Below are positions 23,142-35,190 of a stretch of 64,000 bases of DNA, in pieces. Numbering within the stretch: the stretch's first letter is position 1; the number at the start of each line of letters is the position of its first letter. The notes below the pieces were generated by a model. The model saw nothing but the letters and a program-made list of their open reading frames with translations. It searched no databases and was not told the DNA's origin. The translations under genes and the position numbers were made by a program. This DNA comes from Notospermus geniculatus (Eukaryota; Nemertea; Pilidiophora; Heteronemertea; Lineidae), in contig NMRB01000036.1 in the NCBI GenBank assembly GCA_002633025.1, positions 118,114 through 182,113 on the forward strand. Reading direction: 5' to 3'.

Positions 23142-24711
23142 AGCCCGATGTGTTCTGTCAACTTGACTAATGCGAGATACTAGTAGAAATCTATTGACAT
23201 TTCCAATAAAGATGGCTGTCTAACAGTTCTCATCTTATGACATCAGAAGCTAATTCCATTCAATGGCCGTTGGCACGCGAGGGTGGTCAAGCGGGCCATG
23301 AGCACAAAGGATGAGGTAGTAATTGTCTGAGAGGATGCGTTTGGTAGTGTTACATCATGCTTGGACAGCCACCATGTCGTGTGGGAGAACTTGTAGGCCT
23401 CCATCTTTGTTGAAAGTCTATATAGCCTGCGATGTAAGTATTTGTGGAATTGAGGAAGTGGAGAACATAATTGATAAGCACTCATGTCTTGTGGTCAATT
23501 AGTCTGCAGAAAGCGAGAGGATTGATGCATTGTTTGTTTCATAATGGTGAATGCCTTCATGGTCATATTTATTGTTATGAAGTACTGTTTAATTGGAATG
23601 CGATCAACTTATGATAAGGATGAGTAATATAAACAGCCATAAATGGTTTAATGGATTTTGCGGGACTTGGATTCCTGGCCTGTTAAACTGTGAATTCCAG
23701 TCACTCGCTCATTCTCATACTATGTGAAAACCATAGATGGCAAGCGTCAGGTCACGGTTGGTCGGTTGGCGAGTCTACAAGTATCAAAAGCCAACAGACA
23801 GTTATCAATGACGAAGTGAAAAATTGCTTTTAATATCAATATGTCACCTATCAGTGAGACCTGTTTACCAATTCATGATATGTTGGTCAGGTATCGATGT
23901 AAAGTATGTTGTCCATGTGTGTGATTAGTACAATCAAGATGACATGAAATGGAATGAGTCATTCCACCCTAAGCTGGCTGTAGTTGCTTCAACGTTTAAC
24001 TGTCCTTGTTGCCTTGAATGTACAGCAGAATTGACGCAAGACGCACTTCCCTGTCCAAGTTGACTGCAAATCTACATGCATTCTATCACATAATGAGTGC
24101 ATACAAAGTATCAAGCTGTCACACCATGGTGCGGAGACCCAGGCTATTTTGACATTTCATGGATCATTGGACAGTGCTTATGTTCAGCTCCTCTATTCAC
24201 ATCATGATCTATATTGATATTTATTCAAACAGGTTGATCATGTAGGCCTACTTCTGTATGTACATGCTGTAGGTGTCTTGTTCACGGACATGTTTTACGG
24301 ACTTCCCTCCATGACATCCTGGGAAAACTTGTTCATGTCCCTGTAGATCGATTGAACGTCATCATTTCCGATTTATTTATTTCAAATTCTGTTAGGGCCT
24401 ATTGCTCAGGACGGGACGTGTCTCTCTCATGTCACAAACCAACACTACCAGATTCAGTAATCCCCACTTCCAAGGACGTCTATTCCCGTCTATTGGACAA
24501 CAAAGAGAAACAGTGCAATGGATTATCATGAAAGGATTAAGAGCCTGTTCCAAACCAGGGTATAAAGTGGTCCTGATTACATGTGACTAAATATTTGATA
24601 TAAAAGTAAGTGAAATTCTCACAACCTAACCTTCACACCATCAAGGGCTAAAGGGGCTGTTCATTTTCGTCACTTGAGGAATCCGAGTTGTGATCCTTGG
24701 GAAAACGGAAA
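23142..24711. other. Nothing recognised
   Basis: AT-rich DNA without exons, repeats or RNA genes that I could support. Confidence 0.35.
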
Positions 24712-24790
24712 AAGCTATGCACTTGCAAATTGCAGGAATTATTTGTTGTGCTGTGCAGAATAATCCCTGCAATTTGCAGCTTCATAGCTT
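24712..24790. ncRNA. Candidate pre-miRNA-like hairpin
   Basis: A 79-base fold-back has arms of about 33 bases: aagctatgcacttgcaaatt at the left and aatttgcagcttcatagctt at the right. An inner pairing of gcagg-attatt with aataat-cctgc surrounds a loop of about 11 bases. Only a few mismatches and one small bulge interrupt it. Size and loop fit an animal microRNA precursor on either strand. It could equally be a short MITE. The seed was not recognised as a known family. Confidence 0.3.
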
Positions 24791-26300
24791 CCCCCATGCA
24801 GTTTGTCGGAGACTCTATTGCTTCATAAGATTTGTTGTGAATTTCTGGACATCCAGTTCCTCATAGGGCTAGGGCTGATAACAGAGGTTGATGCTATCAC
24901 CTTGCAAATTTTCAGGGCTTCTTGGTCAGAATTCTACTTCTAATAACAAAATCACCAAGTATTGTCTCTGTTGTACTGGTGTCTCAATATTGCACAGTGG
25001 TTGCCAATAATATCATCATGACAATGGGAATGGATGAGTATGCTATTTTCATAATGTAAGTGGGCATACAAATCCTATTCATGGCTGTGATATTCATGTC
25101 ATAAAAATATTGCCACAGGCACATAAGAAGGGGTTGTCAGTGTTTGCTATAAGTACAATTCTCCATTATCTTGTGGACATACAGTTGTTGGAAAACGTAA
25201 GTGGTTCATCTGTGCAGGAAAATAGGCCCAAACGTTGTTGATGATCATCCCTTTTCAACACTGCATGTGATTGTCCTGAGGCTTGAATTTCGTGAAGTAT
25301 CCAAGACAGTCTCCCCTTCCTTTGTAGCTCAAGCCTTCTCAAGGCTACACCATGCACAGAAATATTCCATCCAAAATATTGCATGTCTGTAGCCATTAGA
25401 AATTCAAAGCAGCTCTGGGAATTGAATGCAGTTTGAGATAAGAAAAATGGCTCTTGAAACACTTCAATACTGTAAGTATACAAGCTCAATGGGATGCGAA
25501 ATAATCCGAGTTGCTGTAGATAAAGTTGAAATTGAAACAGCTAGTCTAAGCCAGTCTGTTTCCAAAGCAAAAGGTGCCTGACTTTGAACTTGTCACTCGG
25601 TCTTAATATTTGCTATTGAATTTTCAACTTACTGTACAGAAAGCTAAGTTTGAAGTGTGCCAGCCCCCCCCCCCCCCCGAATTGGTTAAATTTCACAGTC
25701 AAGGTCTCTCTGAATGTAAACAATGTAAATGAAAGCAAAAATAGATAAATATCTATTTTTGATGAAAGTGATCTATATGATGTCATCCAAGGTTGCTATC
25801 AGGAGCTACTACCAAAGAATCAACACACCCTCCGATGATTCACCCTCTATTTACCAACCTAATCCCCCAACTTCTCCTCTCGTTCCTTGTTGATTTTGCA
25901 ATCCTCACCCTGGTATACAATCTGCTTTCTAAGCAGTGAAATCTACTCAAGTGCTCTAGCATAACCAGATAACTAAGGATGAGTCATTCCAACAGTAGGT
26001 TTGCCTGCAATGAAAAAAATCCTATCACAAATCATAGATCGGTGGATTTCGTTACAAAAGTGATGAAAAGCACATTTGTTGCTGCAGTGAATCTTAACTG
26101 CTGCCGCATGATCAGTTTTACGAGTTTTTTTATAAAGTTGAAAGAAAATCTTAATGCTATCCTGTAATAAAAGCAATGCTGATGTACACTATCAGTTTGG
26201 TTGTCATCAGCTGAGTTTCGAATCAAAGTTACTCAGTGAGTGTAGTTAACTGAATCTTGCTGGAATCAGAACAAGATGTCATGGTTGCTCAGATCATTGC
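24791..26300. other. Nothing coding; C-homopolymer
   Basis: There is an uninterrupted run of C near 25664-25678. No exon or RNA gene was recognised. Confidence 0.35.
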
Positions 26301-26317
26301 ATTAGAAATAGCACCTC

Positions 26318-26455
26318 CAAGGTCAGCGACCTTGTTTATTATCAAGGTCAGCGACCTTGTTTACCATCAAGGTCAGAGACCTTGCTTATTATCAAGGTCT
26401 TATTTATCATCAAGGTCAGAGGCCTTGTTTATCTCCAAGGTCAGAGACCTTGTTG
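26318..26455. repeat. Tandem AAGGTC-N3-GACCTT palindromic minisatellite
   Basis: There are about six imperfect units of ~24 bp, each with AAGGTCAGCGACCTTG or AAGGTCAGAGACCTTG followed by tttatcatc. Each unit is a small inverted repeat and contains TCAAGGTCA, the extended monomeric nuclear-receptor site. Two further units lie at 35140-35180, just after duplication copy A. Confidence 0.75.
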
Positions 26456-26504
26456 TCCCCCGGAGCCCTCGGAGGGGGACTTGAAAATACCGGCCGTCCG
26501 TGCG

Positions 26505-26570
26505 CCTCTGCCGCTCGCCGCTCGCCGCTCGGTGCTCGCCGCTCGGCCCTCGCCGCTCGCCGCTACTAGT
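26505..26570. repeat. GC-rich CGCTCGCCG minisatellite
   Basis: There are six or so copies of cgctcgccg and variants, in an otherwise AT-rich region. Confidence 0.65.
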
Positions 26571-26589
26571 CCCTTCCGCTCTATAACTT

Positions 26590-26891
26590 AAGAACGACTG
26601 AAGATTTTGGATTCATATTTGGTGGAGGGATGTATCATGGGCCAAAGGTGTGTCGCGTGAAAGAATCGGCCAAATCTGATTCTCCACTTTGCCACCAGGG
26701 GGCCGGAAAGCCAAAACACAAAAACTGCAATCACGCCTTTAATACTGAATGGAATTTCACGAAATTTTTATGGTAGGCTCATCTAGCACGGGTACATAAC
26801 ATATCGTACGGGTTTTCAATTTAATTCATTTTTCAGCCCTCTAGGGGGCGCTTTGTAAAAACCACATAAGTTCCCTTCCGCTCTGTAACTT
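26590..26891. repeat. Partial copy of the 145-bp repeat family
   Basis: It shares taactt-aagaacgactgaag wording, cacaaaaactgcaatcacgc and a CCACCAGGGGGC core at 26692-26703 with the arrays at 18120-19225 and 34930-35065. It is cut by the assembly gap at 26892. Confidence 0.65.
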
Positions 26892-26969
26892 NNNNNNNNN
26901 NNNNNNNNNNNNNNNNNNNNNNNNNNNNNNNNNNNNNNNNNNNNNNNNNNNNNNNNNNNNNNNNNNNNN
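26892..26969. other. Assembly gap (78 Ns)
   Basis: A run of N. It abuts the first base of duplication copy A. Single Ns also occur at 36402 (inside copy B) and 57518. Confidence 0.99.
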
Positions 26970-27658
26970 TTTCTCCAGCAACTGTTCTTTTTGCAGGTAA
27001 TGTTTTATGAAGGTTGGTGAATGATTTTGTGTTGAATTTCTTGCTTGCCCTTGTTGACAGAATGTTCCTTTGTTGTCTACCATTTCCACTGTGCTCCACC
27101 ACTTTTTGCTGCAGTGATTTCATTTCAACCTTGAAGTGAAATATTGTGTTGGTATCCATCTAAATCTGGACAATATTGCATTGGAGGACAACCTTGTTTG
27201 ATCATTGGTGAATTTATTCATGAAATGTCAGTTTCAATTTACATTGTTACCATATCAAAGGTACGTCTGAGTACAAAAAACTCATTTGCAAATATTTCCA
27301 TCAAGTACTTGGCCACTTTTAGTGTTGATACCATCAACTTGGATGCACTCCATCACACAGTTTCCATGTTGTTTAGAAAAACGCACAAGATTGATGGTCG
27401 CTGAGCCTTTCATGAGTTGAACTGTTACTTGTAGCTTTTGAATGCATCCTTGTGGCCTGTGTCCCATGATACCATAACATCTTTCATTGTCAAATGATCT
27501 ATCATGCCTGGGAGTTTGCTTAGTCCATGACTAATGCTAGCCGGCATGAGTAAGATGTCACCCTGGCTCCAATATAACAGCAACAACAGGCTAGTCATGC
27601 TCAGCTGGGTTCGTGTCAGTGTGGATGACGTTGTTGGCCTTCTTTTGCCTCTGGTTTT

Positions 27659-27730
27659 GAGCAGGAATCGAATCCCTGCTTCAGAGGTGGCAGTCATCGA
27701 TGATTCCGCTGTGACACTGACAGCATGTCC
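27659..27730 (-). repeat. tRNA-derived SINE head
   Basis: On the minus strand the sequence gtcagtgtcacagcggaatc is followed about 25 bases later by gattcgattcctgct, a good B box in a GCAGG/CCTGC stem. The start resembles the SINE head at 50086. The copy in the second duplicate is at 36778-36850. Its presence argues against the 104-codon minus-strand frame here being a gene. Confidence 0.5.
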
Positions 27731-28239
27731 CGTATTCAAGGTTGTTGTTGCTCAGATGATGTGGCCAGAACATCTTCATTCCTTTTGGCTCTCATGTCAT
27801 CCTTGGGTCCTGGTGTATGTCAGGATAGATGGTCTCTGGCATTTATCTGAACCCTCACTTTAAAAGATGAGCACCCTTTGTAGTCTGTCATGATAATATG
27901 CCCTTCAGGATTTGGGTGGCCATCCATCTTGTTTGTCCAATGGGTGACCACTCTTGTCACCAACTTCCCTCCTGTTCTTTTCTATGCTGTCCTGGTCGGT
28001 TGTCACTGAAGCATGAATGATGGCAGGCTTTGGTGGTCTGCAGTCATACATGTACATGTATGTATGACATGGACCTAACAGTTGGGGGCTTACTGTGGCT
28101 ATGCCCCAGAATGCAAGTACATCCGTGCACAGCACTTTCCATGAATTGAAGGATGTCATGCTTTGATGGTCTATGATGTCAAAATTATGACGTATTCTGT
28201 ACCTTCTGTGGACACTGTGACATGACATAATGGCCAAGC

Positions 28240-31200
28240 ACTAGAATGCATGGACGGACATCTGTGCACAGCAGTTGCCAGCATGAAGTCCTGTAAGGAT
28301 CCGGAAGGGAATATCATCAGGCATGACTAAGAAGTGAATCAGTATTATCATTCATTGTGGTTGCTACGAGTTCACGTCAGACAACATTATTGTAGGCAGT
28401 TCAGTTAGAAATTCAGTTAAAAGGTGAGGCAGCTTGAATGGAATGCAAAGCTCCTGCCAAGTGAGACTGAGAAAGCGATTTGATTCATGCAAAGGCAAGA
28501 ATTGCAATTCCATCTGACAAAAGTAAGGTAGAAGAAGTATTTTCTTAGTGGTCAGTAACTGTGCTTGTTCTTGGTCTGGGTCTTAGCCTTACCTGAGTCA
28601 GCTGGGCTGATTTTTTTCCGAACGTTTGAAGTTCCATTCGTTCTGGCCTGACCAGACAGCCGACAGACCAATAAAGTACATGGTAACTCAGGATCATAAA
28701 TCCTGTGAAACTGACATGAACAGATTGGACCATTTTGTACTAACTTCAGAACATACCAATGTGATAAGTGGGTATTTTTAGCACCAGACAGTGGAAAACT
28801 ATGTAGGAATTTCCTGGAAATGAATATCTATTAGTGATTTATGGCATCCATTATGAAAAAAATACTTCTAAAATACTTGTAATGTTGTTTGGGCAATCAC
28901 ACACCTGACTTTCCTCTCTATTTTCATTCTGATGCAAAGCTAGGGAACAAAAAGATTCATTTTGTTGAAGTTTATTTATCAAAGACAGAACGTTGTCTGA
29001 GTGCCATAGGAAAATGTCAGTAGGCCTACCTCTTACCTCTGAGATTGTGCTTGCCAGACAGGACTGTTGTGAACTTGGTGGCAGTTTTCAACTTTACAAG
29101 TTATTTCCATGGTTTCTAATGAAACTGGTGTCCATAAGGACTCTTGAAAGTTGGTGCTGAAGGTGACTGCAATGGCAACATTGACAGTCACTAGAGGAAG
29201 GAAGCAGGTAAAATATTGTTGAAGATTGGTCGATATCTGAAGTGTTGCTCTTTGTACCTGAGAAAGTCTACGATACTGTTGTACTACATATACTGTTGGA
29301 TGAAAAAATGCTTCAAAATCCTGTTTGGGGATGAAAAAATTGAAATGTAATGTTACCAAGATGTTGTCAGGTCTGAGAGTCTGAGAACATTGTTGGCCCT
29401 GACTAGTTCATGTTGATGGATTCTTCTTGTAGTAGATAAACAGATAAATGAGACTATCTATTTTTTCTTAGCATATTAGCAAGATGAGCATCGTGCCTCA
29501 TCCCATCCCCAAACATTCCATGCATGTTGGCATTTCTCATTGTTCATTCACTGTTTATTGATACACATCTCGCAGACTACACATCCTGGTTAATGGAAGA
29601 TGTTAGTCAGTCTTCCTTTTAGCTCATCGTTTAGGGAATCCTAGCGTATTGGCTTCATCTAATCCTCACCAAACTGATGATGACTTACAGTGAGGAAGTG
29701 AGCACCGTCACAGAGTCAGCTTCTTTCTGGTGGTAGTGTTGGTAGAAGCAAGCAGCCTACAATCTTTCTTGTTGCAAGTGAGAGAAAATGCCGGGTATCA
29801 CTTGTGTACAACTGACTACGATCAAAATCGGCAGCTCTGCTGCCTGCTTAGACCTTTTCATTCAGAAGTGGTCAAGCATCTCAGCCTGCAACGCTTTACC
29901 CTCAACACCCTTCAGTATGTTCCACCAGCCAGTGAACCTTTGGTCTTGGTTTTGCAGGACGGGATGATCTTGAGTCATACAGATAGACTGGGGCCCTCTG
30001 ATTCTCTATTTGTACTCAACAAACAATATTGTGAAGATCATGAGTGATGTCTTTAAAGTTCCTTTAAGGATGAGGTGCATCTTCCAGGATTTGGTTTTAT
30101 CCTTCTTGGATCCTGTTCAGGTAAACAGTTGGCAGAAATCAGCAGTCGCTCCAGACGGATAGCATACCTGTCTTATTCAAACCATGATCTATAGAATTCA
30201 TTCTTTGGTAACATCATGTTGAAATCAGTTCCGGTTGTGATTCCTTGATGTTCCGGATAGGATGATTTCTCGACTGGAAAATTTATCATCATCATTGACT
30301 GTCTTCAAATTCCCCTGTATAGGGCCTCTGTAGTCCATACCATCAAATTGCGCTTGGGGAAGGGCCATGTCATTGGTGTGACGGTTCTGCTGTGATGTTG
30401 GGTGTGCTTCTTGCTTTAGCGTGACAAGTTGTATCATCAGTGGGATTTTCTTTGGTTTCCTGCCTTAGCAATCAAAAGAAAATGAACAATTACTAGTACG
30501 CAATGCAAGATCAGTCATATCGGTGAAGCTGCCTATAGCAGAGACCCTCTTAAGGATATCATGTTGACCTTTGATGTGGTTTCCTTCACCTTCTGTTTCT
30601 CCAGTGAGAAAAGCCAATATCCCAAAGTCGCTGTCTCGTATCTCAAGGTCTACCCTTGTTCTGCCCTTCGAGGACTCATTATAAGATCTGCCTCACCTTT
30701 CTTACATCAGTAAGGATGCATCCTTCCACAGCAGAGGTTTGCACACAAACCTTCGTGGTGGGAGTGGATGAAGACGAGCAAGACCAACGCCCTGCGATGG
30801 GAGAATGGTAAAGATGCTGCCTCAGCTGGTGTTAAGTCAGTTAAACAATCGATGTAATGGTAGCCGGTAATGGTGATTGCTTCCCAAGGCAACTGGATTG
30901 TGTTGTGTCAGGGGGAGGGGTCACATTACGGTGTCCAAGTCTCTCTGATCTTTGATGAGGTTGCTTTTGAAGCTGGTGTGGCTTGATTAGGTTCAGACTT
31001 TGCCCCATAATGAAAAATGATGTGTCCATTATGAAGCAAGTTACCATTTCTAGATTCTCGTAGCTACTGGTGATTGGTTCTTCTCTGTGTCCACCCACTT
31101 TGCTAGGAGATGATTATGACAAAAAAATCTTGTGTTTTATGGCCTTATTTGCTAAATCAAGAAACAGGAAGCCACAAATATCTCAGGGTTTACAGTTTAG

Positions 31201-32384
31201 GCCACACTAATGGATTTGATGTAGTAATGCTCTCTGAAATAGACCAGCTTCCTGAGCTTCCCGTTCGTTATGAGTCACCAGTGGCCTCCTGTCGATGACA
31301 CAAGCTGCATCGCTCACTCACGGATATATAGTTCACCAATCTCATTGGAGTATACACAACAGAAAGAGGCAGCAATAGCTAGGGACCACAGGCTAATTCC
31401 GTTAGAGAGGTTTATTGGAATACTTGTTGGAAAAGGTGAAGTTAATTGGATGTATTTGAATTCTTATCTGGTATGATTTTATCATTTCTTTCCACCAGGA
31501 TATTGATTTTGAGGATCTTCCATTTCGTTTTGGATTTTACCATCTGGATTGTTTGTGGTACTACATGTACATTTCTTGCAGCAGATAGTGCTCTGCGAGT
31601 GGGGCACCTCTCTGTTCGGGACATACCATTGGCTTAGTCTTGTCCTTCGCCTGATGTGCAGTGATACAGATCCCTCCCTTCATGACTTGTCCTTCAGCAT
31701 ATTCAGTGGGTTACAGCAGGTTGTCCCAGTTGGAAGGTGTTGCCTTACCACTGCTGAATTCTCTTGGATCTGTGGGAAGACTTATCCATGTTGGTCGCCA
31801 ACTGACATGACGAAAGACTTTCACACTTCTATTAAATTGGCAGAGATATGCACCCCTCACTTCTTCATCTTATTCTTCAGTAGTAGCAGTGCCTGGTTAC
31901 TGAAGCAGGATTTTACCTCCATGTCTGTGTCACATTACATAGATCTTCTGTTATAATTGTAAATATATCCATCCATGGTTGCTTGCTTTCCTTCATTGGT
32001 GCATGCATCTGCCAGTCAGCCAGTGCATCCAAACCTTCTTTCCAAATCACCGAGAATCAGAGGTATGTTCCGATATTTCCAGTCCTTTGGTAGGCCTACC
32101 AGATATGTGGACTTCAATTTTCAACATAGTGGGACGTATATTTTTGCTTCGCTCAGTAAATGAAGGCCGAAAGTCTCACGACGAAAATTTCAGTCGTGAA
32201 GTGGTTGACAAAGTTTTCTAGGAAACCGATTTGACTTGCCTTGGCTTGATATTTCCCCTGCGCCAGTCTGATTGCTGCAATCTTTGTGGCAGATGTCCCC
32301 ATTTAGGGTTTGGCGTTCTGATATGACACTCATTATCAAAGTGCATGTTCATTGATCTGGTCGAATGTTTTTCATTAATTGTAC
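28240..32384. other. Interior of copy A, no firm genes
   Basis: Apart from the possible minus-strand exon at 29037-29320, nothing is firmly coding. A plus-strand frame at 29730-30047 recurs at 38846-39154 with a 6-base insertion, but the two diverge by a frameshift at the end. I see no domain. Confidence 0.35.
29037..29320 (-). other. Possible minus-strand exon in copy A
   Basis: On the minus strand an acceptor with a good pyrimidine tract (ttttttcatccccaaacag) precedes 94 open codons beginning DFEAFFHPTVYVV, ending at a donor cagag/gtaaga. The middle is hydrophobic (CFLPLVTVNVAIAV). The copy B counterpart (about 38150-38436) has a 4-bp change next to the donor. No family was recognised, and a link to the exon chain further right is unproved. 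Confidence 0.25.
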
Positions 32385-33887
32385 AATTGGTAGATGAAAA
32401 ATTATTGACTAAAGATGGAATTACAAATAAGAAATGTACTTGAGAAAATCTCTTGAGAACTCAGGCTCCACATTTTGCTGCTGCATAGGCTACTCCTTGA
32501 TTCATTTGATGATGTTTTCTGGCATTAGAAATCATGGTAGTTTTGTGGATCTATTTGGTATAGGCTACTTCCTTAATTTGAACTGATGAATCGTGGATTG
32601 CCTTTGTCACTGATTTGTTGACTGGCACTTTGCATAGAGAAAAATTGTTTTTGTGGATGTTGAGTTGACATTGGATGAAACATGTCAAATGTTCGGCTGG
32701 AACTCAAGAACAATGGCAATATTGTGTCTGGTGTTTTTAACTTTGGAAAATATGAATCCACTTGACTTTCTTTCAAAGTTGAGTTGCTAGGCTTGAAGGC
32801 TGGCTCTCCAGCCAGTGTCTCTCCAACAGCTGAGTTGTTGGTTTTTGCACACAGTCCTCCAAGACATACTACTGTACTTCCTTTGTAAAATATGCTTGTG
32901 ATATTGTCCCAATTCACTCAGATTATAGGGCAGGGAGGGATATCTTGGAAAGACAGGATATCCTGTCATTTATGTCCTGTTGTCACTTGGTCGACTGTCT
33001 GAGGAGAATTCATCAGAGAGGCAGTGCTTAAATACTGAGAATTGTTGCCTTGCTGAACTCTTGAGATTTTTTAACTGTTAGCGATGTTCATTAGAAGTCT
33101 GATATAATAAGGTTAATTATTGTCGCTTCCTTTCAAAATTGGTAGATGAAAAATTATTGACTAAAGATGGAATTACAAATAAGAAATGTACTTGAGAAAA
33201 TCTCTTGAGAACTCAGGCTCCACATTTTCTGCTGCATAGGCTACTCCTTGATTCATTTGATGATGTTTTCTGGCATTAGAAATCATGGTAGTTTTGTGGA
33301 TCTATTTGGTATAGGCTACTTCCTTAATTTGAACTGATGAATCTTGGATTGCCTTTGTCACTGATTTGTTGACTGGCACTTTGCATGGAGAAAAGTTGTT
33401 GTTGTGGATGTTGAGTTGACATTGGATCAAACATGTCAAATGTTCGGCTGGAACTCAAGAACAGTGGCAATATTGTGTCTGGTGTTTTTAACTTTGGAAA
33501 ATATGAATCCACTTGACTTTCTTTCAAAGTTGAGTTGCTAGGCTTGAAGGCTGGCTCTCCAGCCAGTGTCTCGCCAACAGCTGAGTTGTTGGTTTTTGCA
33601 CACAGTCCTCCAAGACATACTACTGTACTTCCTTTGTAAAATATGCTTGTGATATTGTCCCAATTCACTCAGATTATAGGGCAGGGAGGGATATCTTGGA
33701 AAAACAGGATATCCTGTCATTTATGTCCTGTGGTCACTTGGTCGACTGTCTGAGGAGAATTCATCAGAGAGGCAGTGCTTAAATACTGAGAATTGTTGCC
33801 TTGCTGAACTCTTGAGATTTTTTAACTGTTAGCGATGTTCATTAGAAGTCTGATATAATAAGGTTAATTATTGTCGCTTCCTTTCAA
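32385..33887. repeat. Internal ~751-bp tandem duplication inside copy A
   Basis: Unit 1 is 32385-33136 and unit 2 is 33137-33887, both starting aattggtagatgaaaaatta and ending gtcgcttcctttcaa. Copy B has a single unit (41625-42375). Copy-B-like substitutions occur in unit 2 (for example gttgttgttgtgg near 33395), so unit 2 is closer to copy B than unit 1 is. Each unit carries a 114-codon minus-strand frame with few changes, of unknown meaning. Confidence 0.88.
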
Positions 33888-34253
33888 GAAATACCCATTA
33901 TTGCCTAACTATGATGAGGTTACTTCCTAAGAATACTGACACAGTGCCCTGCTATTAAGAGGCCCATTGACTGAGTGTAGGCCTATCTTGTCATATTCTG
34001 TGTGGATGTGGGCCTAGTTCGCAATGAATGTTTCTGAAGACGAGCCATGCACAGGGTTTCATCAGATAGGGAATGGGATGACTCAAGCCCTTTCATCAGA
34101 AGCATGTATCACTGTTTTGGATCGCCTTCACACAGGTGATTCTTTACCTGCAACATAGGGGCCGCTCAGGTATGCACTGTGAGCTGGAGTTAATGATGCG
34201 TGTTCCAACTCCTGTTAAGCCTACCATGGTTGGAGGCGCATGAAGAATTTGAC

Positions 34254-34316
34254 CTCAGGTTATGGCTTGCTTGAGAGATCCAGAAAGGATTCCATCTCAC
34301 AAACTGTGAAACATTC
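34254..34316 (-). CDS. Candidate minus-strand exon, GT10-like segment 2 (copy A)
   Basis: The minus-strand acceptor gtattttgatctcag leads to NVSQFVRWNPFWISQASHNL in the phase 2 required by the exon at 34396-34570. The lower end is a possible gtcaaa donor; an alternative donor is at 34224. The W-x3-S-x-A-S pattern loosely resembles the W-V-x-x-S-x-E-S-P segment that follows the FHxRD motif in GT10 enzymes, but the key glutamate and proline are not conserved. It could be a pseudogene remnant. Confidence 0.3.
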
Positions 34317-34395
34317 CTGAGATCAAAATACTTCGTGTTTGAAGTTTTTATACCTGCGACATCAGTGTCTGTCACCTCCGAGGTAATAGGCCTAC

Positions 34396-34570
34396 CTATA
34401 AGTCAATATCTGTTCACACCGGTCCCTCGTGTGAAAGAGAAATGCAGCTTTGGGGTATTTTCGAAATTTCAGTTGAGCATTTTGCTGATTGGTTCTGAAA
34501 CATTCAATTGGACATTTTGGCCAATCAGAAAGATTCATTGGAATGCCTTCAAAAGAAAAAAATGGGTCAC
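34396..34570 (-). CDS. Candidate minus-strand exon with GT10 N-domain-like motif (copy A)
   Basis: On the minus strand the acceptor caggtgtgttttcag and the donor ttatag/gtaggc bound 175 nt, phase 1 to phase 2. The peptide has DPFFSFEG, then WPKCPIEC, then PKAAFLFHTRD. A PFF-x-n-C-P-x-x-C-x-n-ADAV(L/I)FHxRD order is characteristic of the N-terminal domain of alpha-1,3-fucosyltransferases (GT10), which transfer fucose in the Golgi. The resemblance is by eye and moderate. In copy A both splice sites look intact. Upstream exons exist only next to copy B. Confidence 0.42.
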
Positions 34571-34729
34571 CTGAAAACACACCTGATGTGATCCAGTTCC
34601 ATAAGGTGTGCTATTCTTAGTTTCTCACCTTTGAGAAACCAGGTACGCCAGTCGTTCATTAGCTTGTGCTGCCACCATGGGGATTGGGAGAAATTATTTG
34701 GAACAGTGTGGCACAACCTGCACTACAAC

Positions 34730-34843
34730 CTTTTCCGTGGTAAACCCACTCGTTGCTGGGAACAAAATCAGCGGAACCAAAAAATGTTGTCCCTCTGCTA
34801 AGAGAGAGATGGTGCACCCAGCTCATCAAGAAATTTTCCTTGG
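34730..34843 (-). CDS. Candidate minus-strand exon (copy A)
   Basis: The acceptor has a branch-point-like cctaatc and a pyrimidine-rich tract before caatctcag. The donor is aaaag/gttgta. There are 37 codons, phase 1 to 1, including FLMSWVHHLSLSRGTTFF and ending YHGK. It joins in phase to 34396-34570. The copy B version has one extra A in the run before the donor, which breaks the frame. Confidence 0.35.
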
Positions 34844-34926
34844 CTGAGATTGTTTGATTAGGTGTGTGAATGAAGCCAATGGAAGGATACCAGACATAGA
34901 ATAGTTTATTAATGAGCCATAGGTAT

Positions 34927-35190
34927 AAATTTGATGGGGGGATGTACCATGGGCCAACGGTGTGTCGCGTGAAAGAATCGGCCAAATCCGATTCTACACT
35001 TTGCCACCAGGGGGCCAAAGCCGAAACACAAAAACTGCGATTACGCCTTTAATACTGAACGGAATCTTCAAAATACATGCCCGTCAGACTTGCACCCGGG
35101 GCGACGGGGGACGTTCAATGCTGTGCTTGTTTATCACCAAGGTCAGCGACCTTGTTTATCATCAAGGTTGGAGACCTAGTTTACCTTCAT
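34927..35190. repeat. 145-bp-family fragment plus AAGGTC palindrome units
   Basis: Bases 34933-35065 match 26618-26760, including the CCACCAGGGGGC core at 35004-35015. Two AAGGTC-N3-GACCTT-type units follow at 35140-35180. Copy A is therefore bracketed by the same repeat assembly in direct orientation. Confidence 0.75.

Larger units (their letters stand above)
26970..34926. repeat. Large tandem duplication, copy A (~8.0 kb)
   Basis: It matches 35722-43411 in the same orientation at high identity (about 97-98% by eye), starting tttctccagcaactgttc and ending gagccataggtat. It starts directly after the N gap and ends at a member of the 145-bp repeat family. It contains an internal 751-bp tandem duplication that copy B lacks. 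Several open frames recur in both copies, with some six-base indels. True segmental duplication and two haplotypes joined in assembly are both possible. Confidence 0.9.

Noticed and set aside
27425-27739. 104-codon minus-strand frame recurring in both duplicated copies
   Set aside because: It overlaps a tRNA-derived SINE head, so recurrence reflects the duplication and not coding selection.
29730-30047. 105-codon plus-strand frame seen again at 38846-39154
   Set aside because: The copies differ by a frameshift near the end, and recurrence is explained by the 8-kb duplication. No domain.
32573-32917. 114-codon minus-strand frame repeated three times (also 33324 and 41811) as an exon of the antisense gene
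   Set aside because: I could not find borders in the required phase, and several of the few differences between copies change the amino acid. It was kept only as part of the duplicated DNA.
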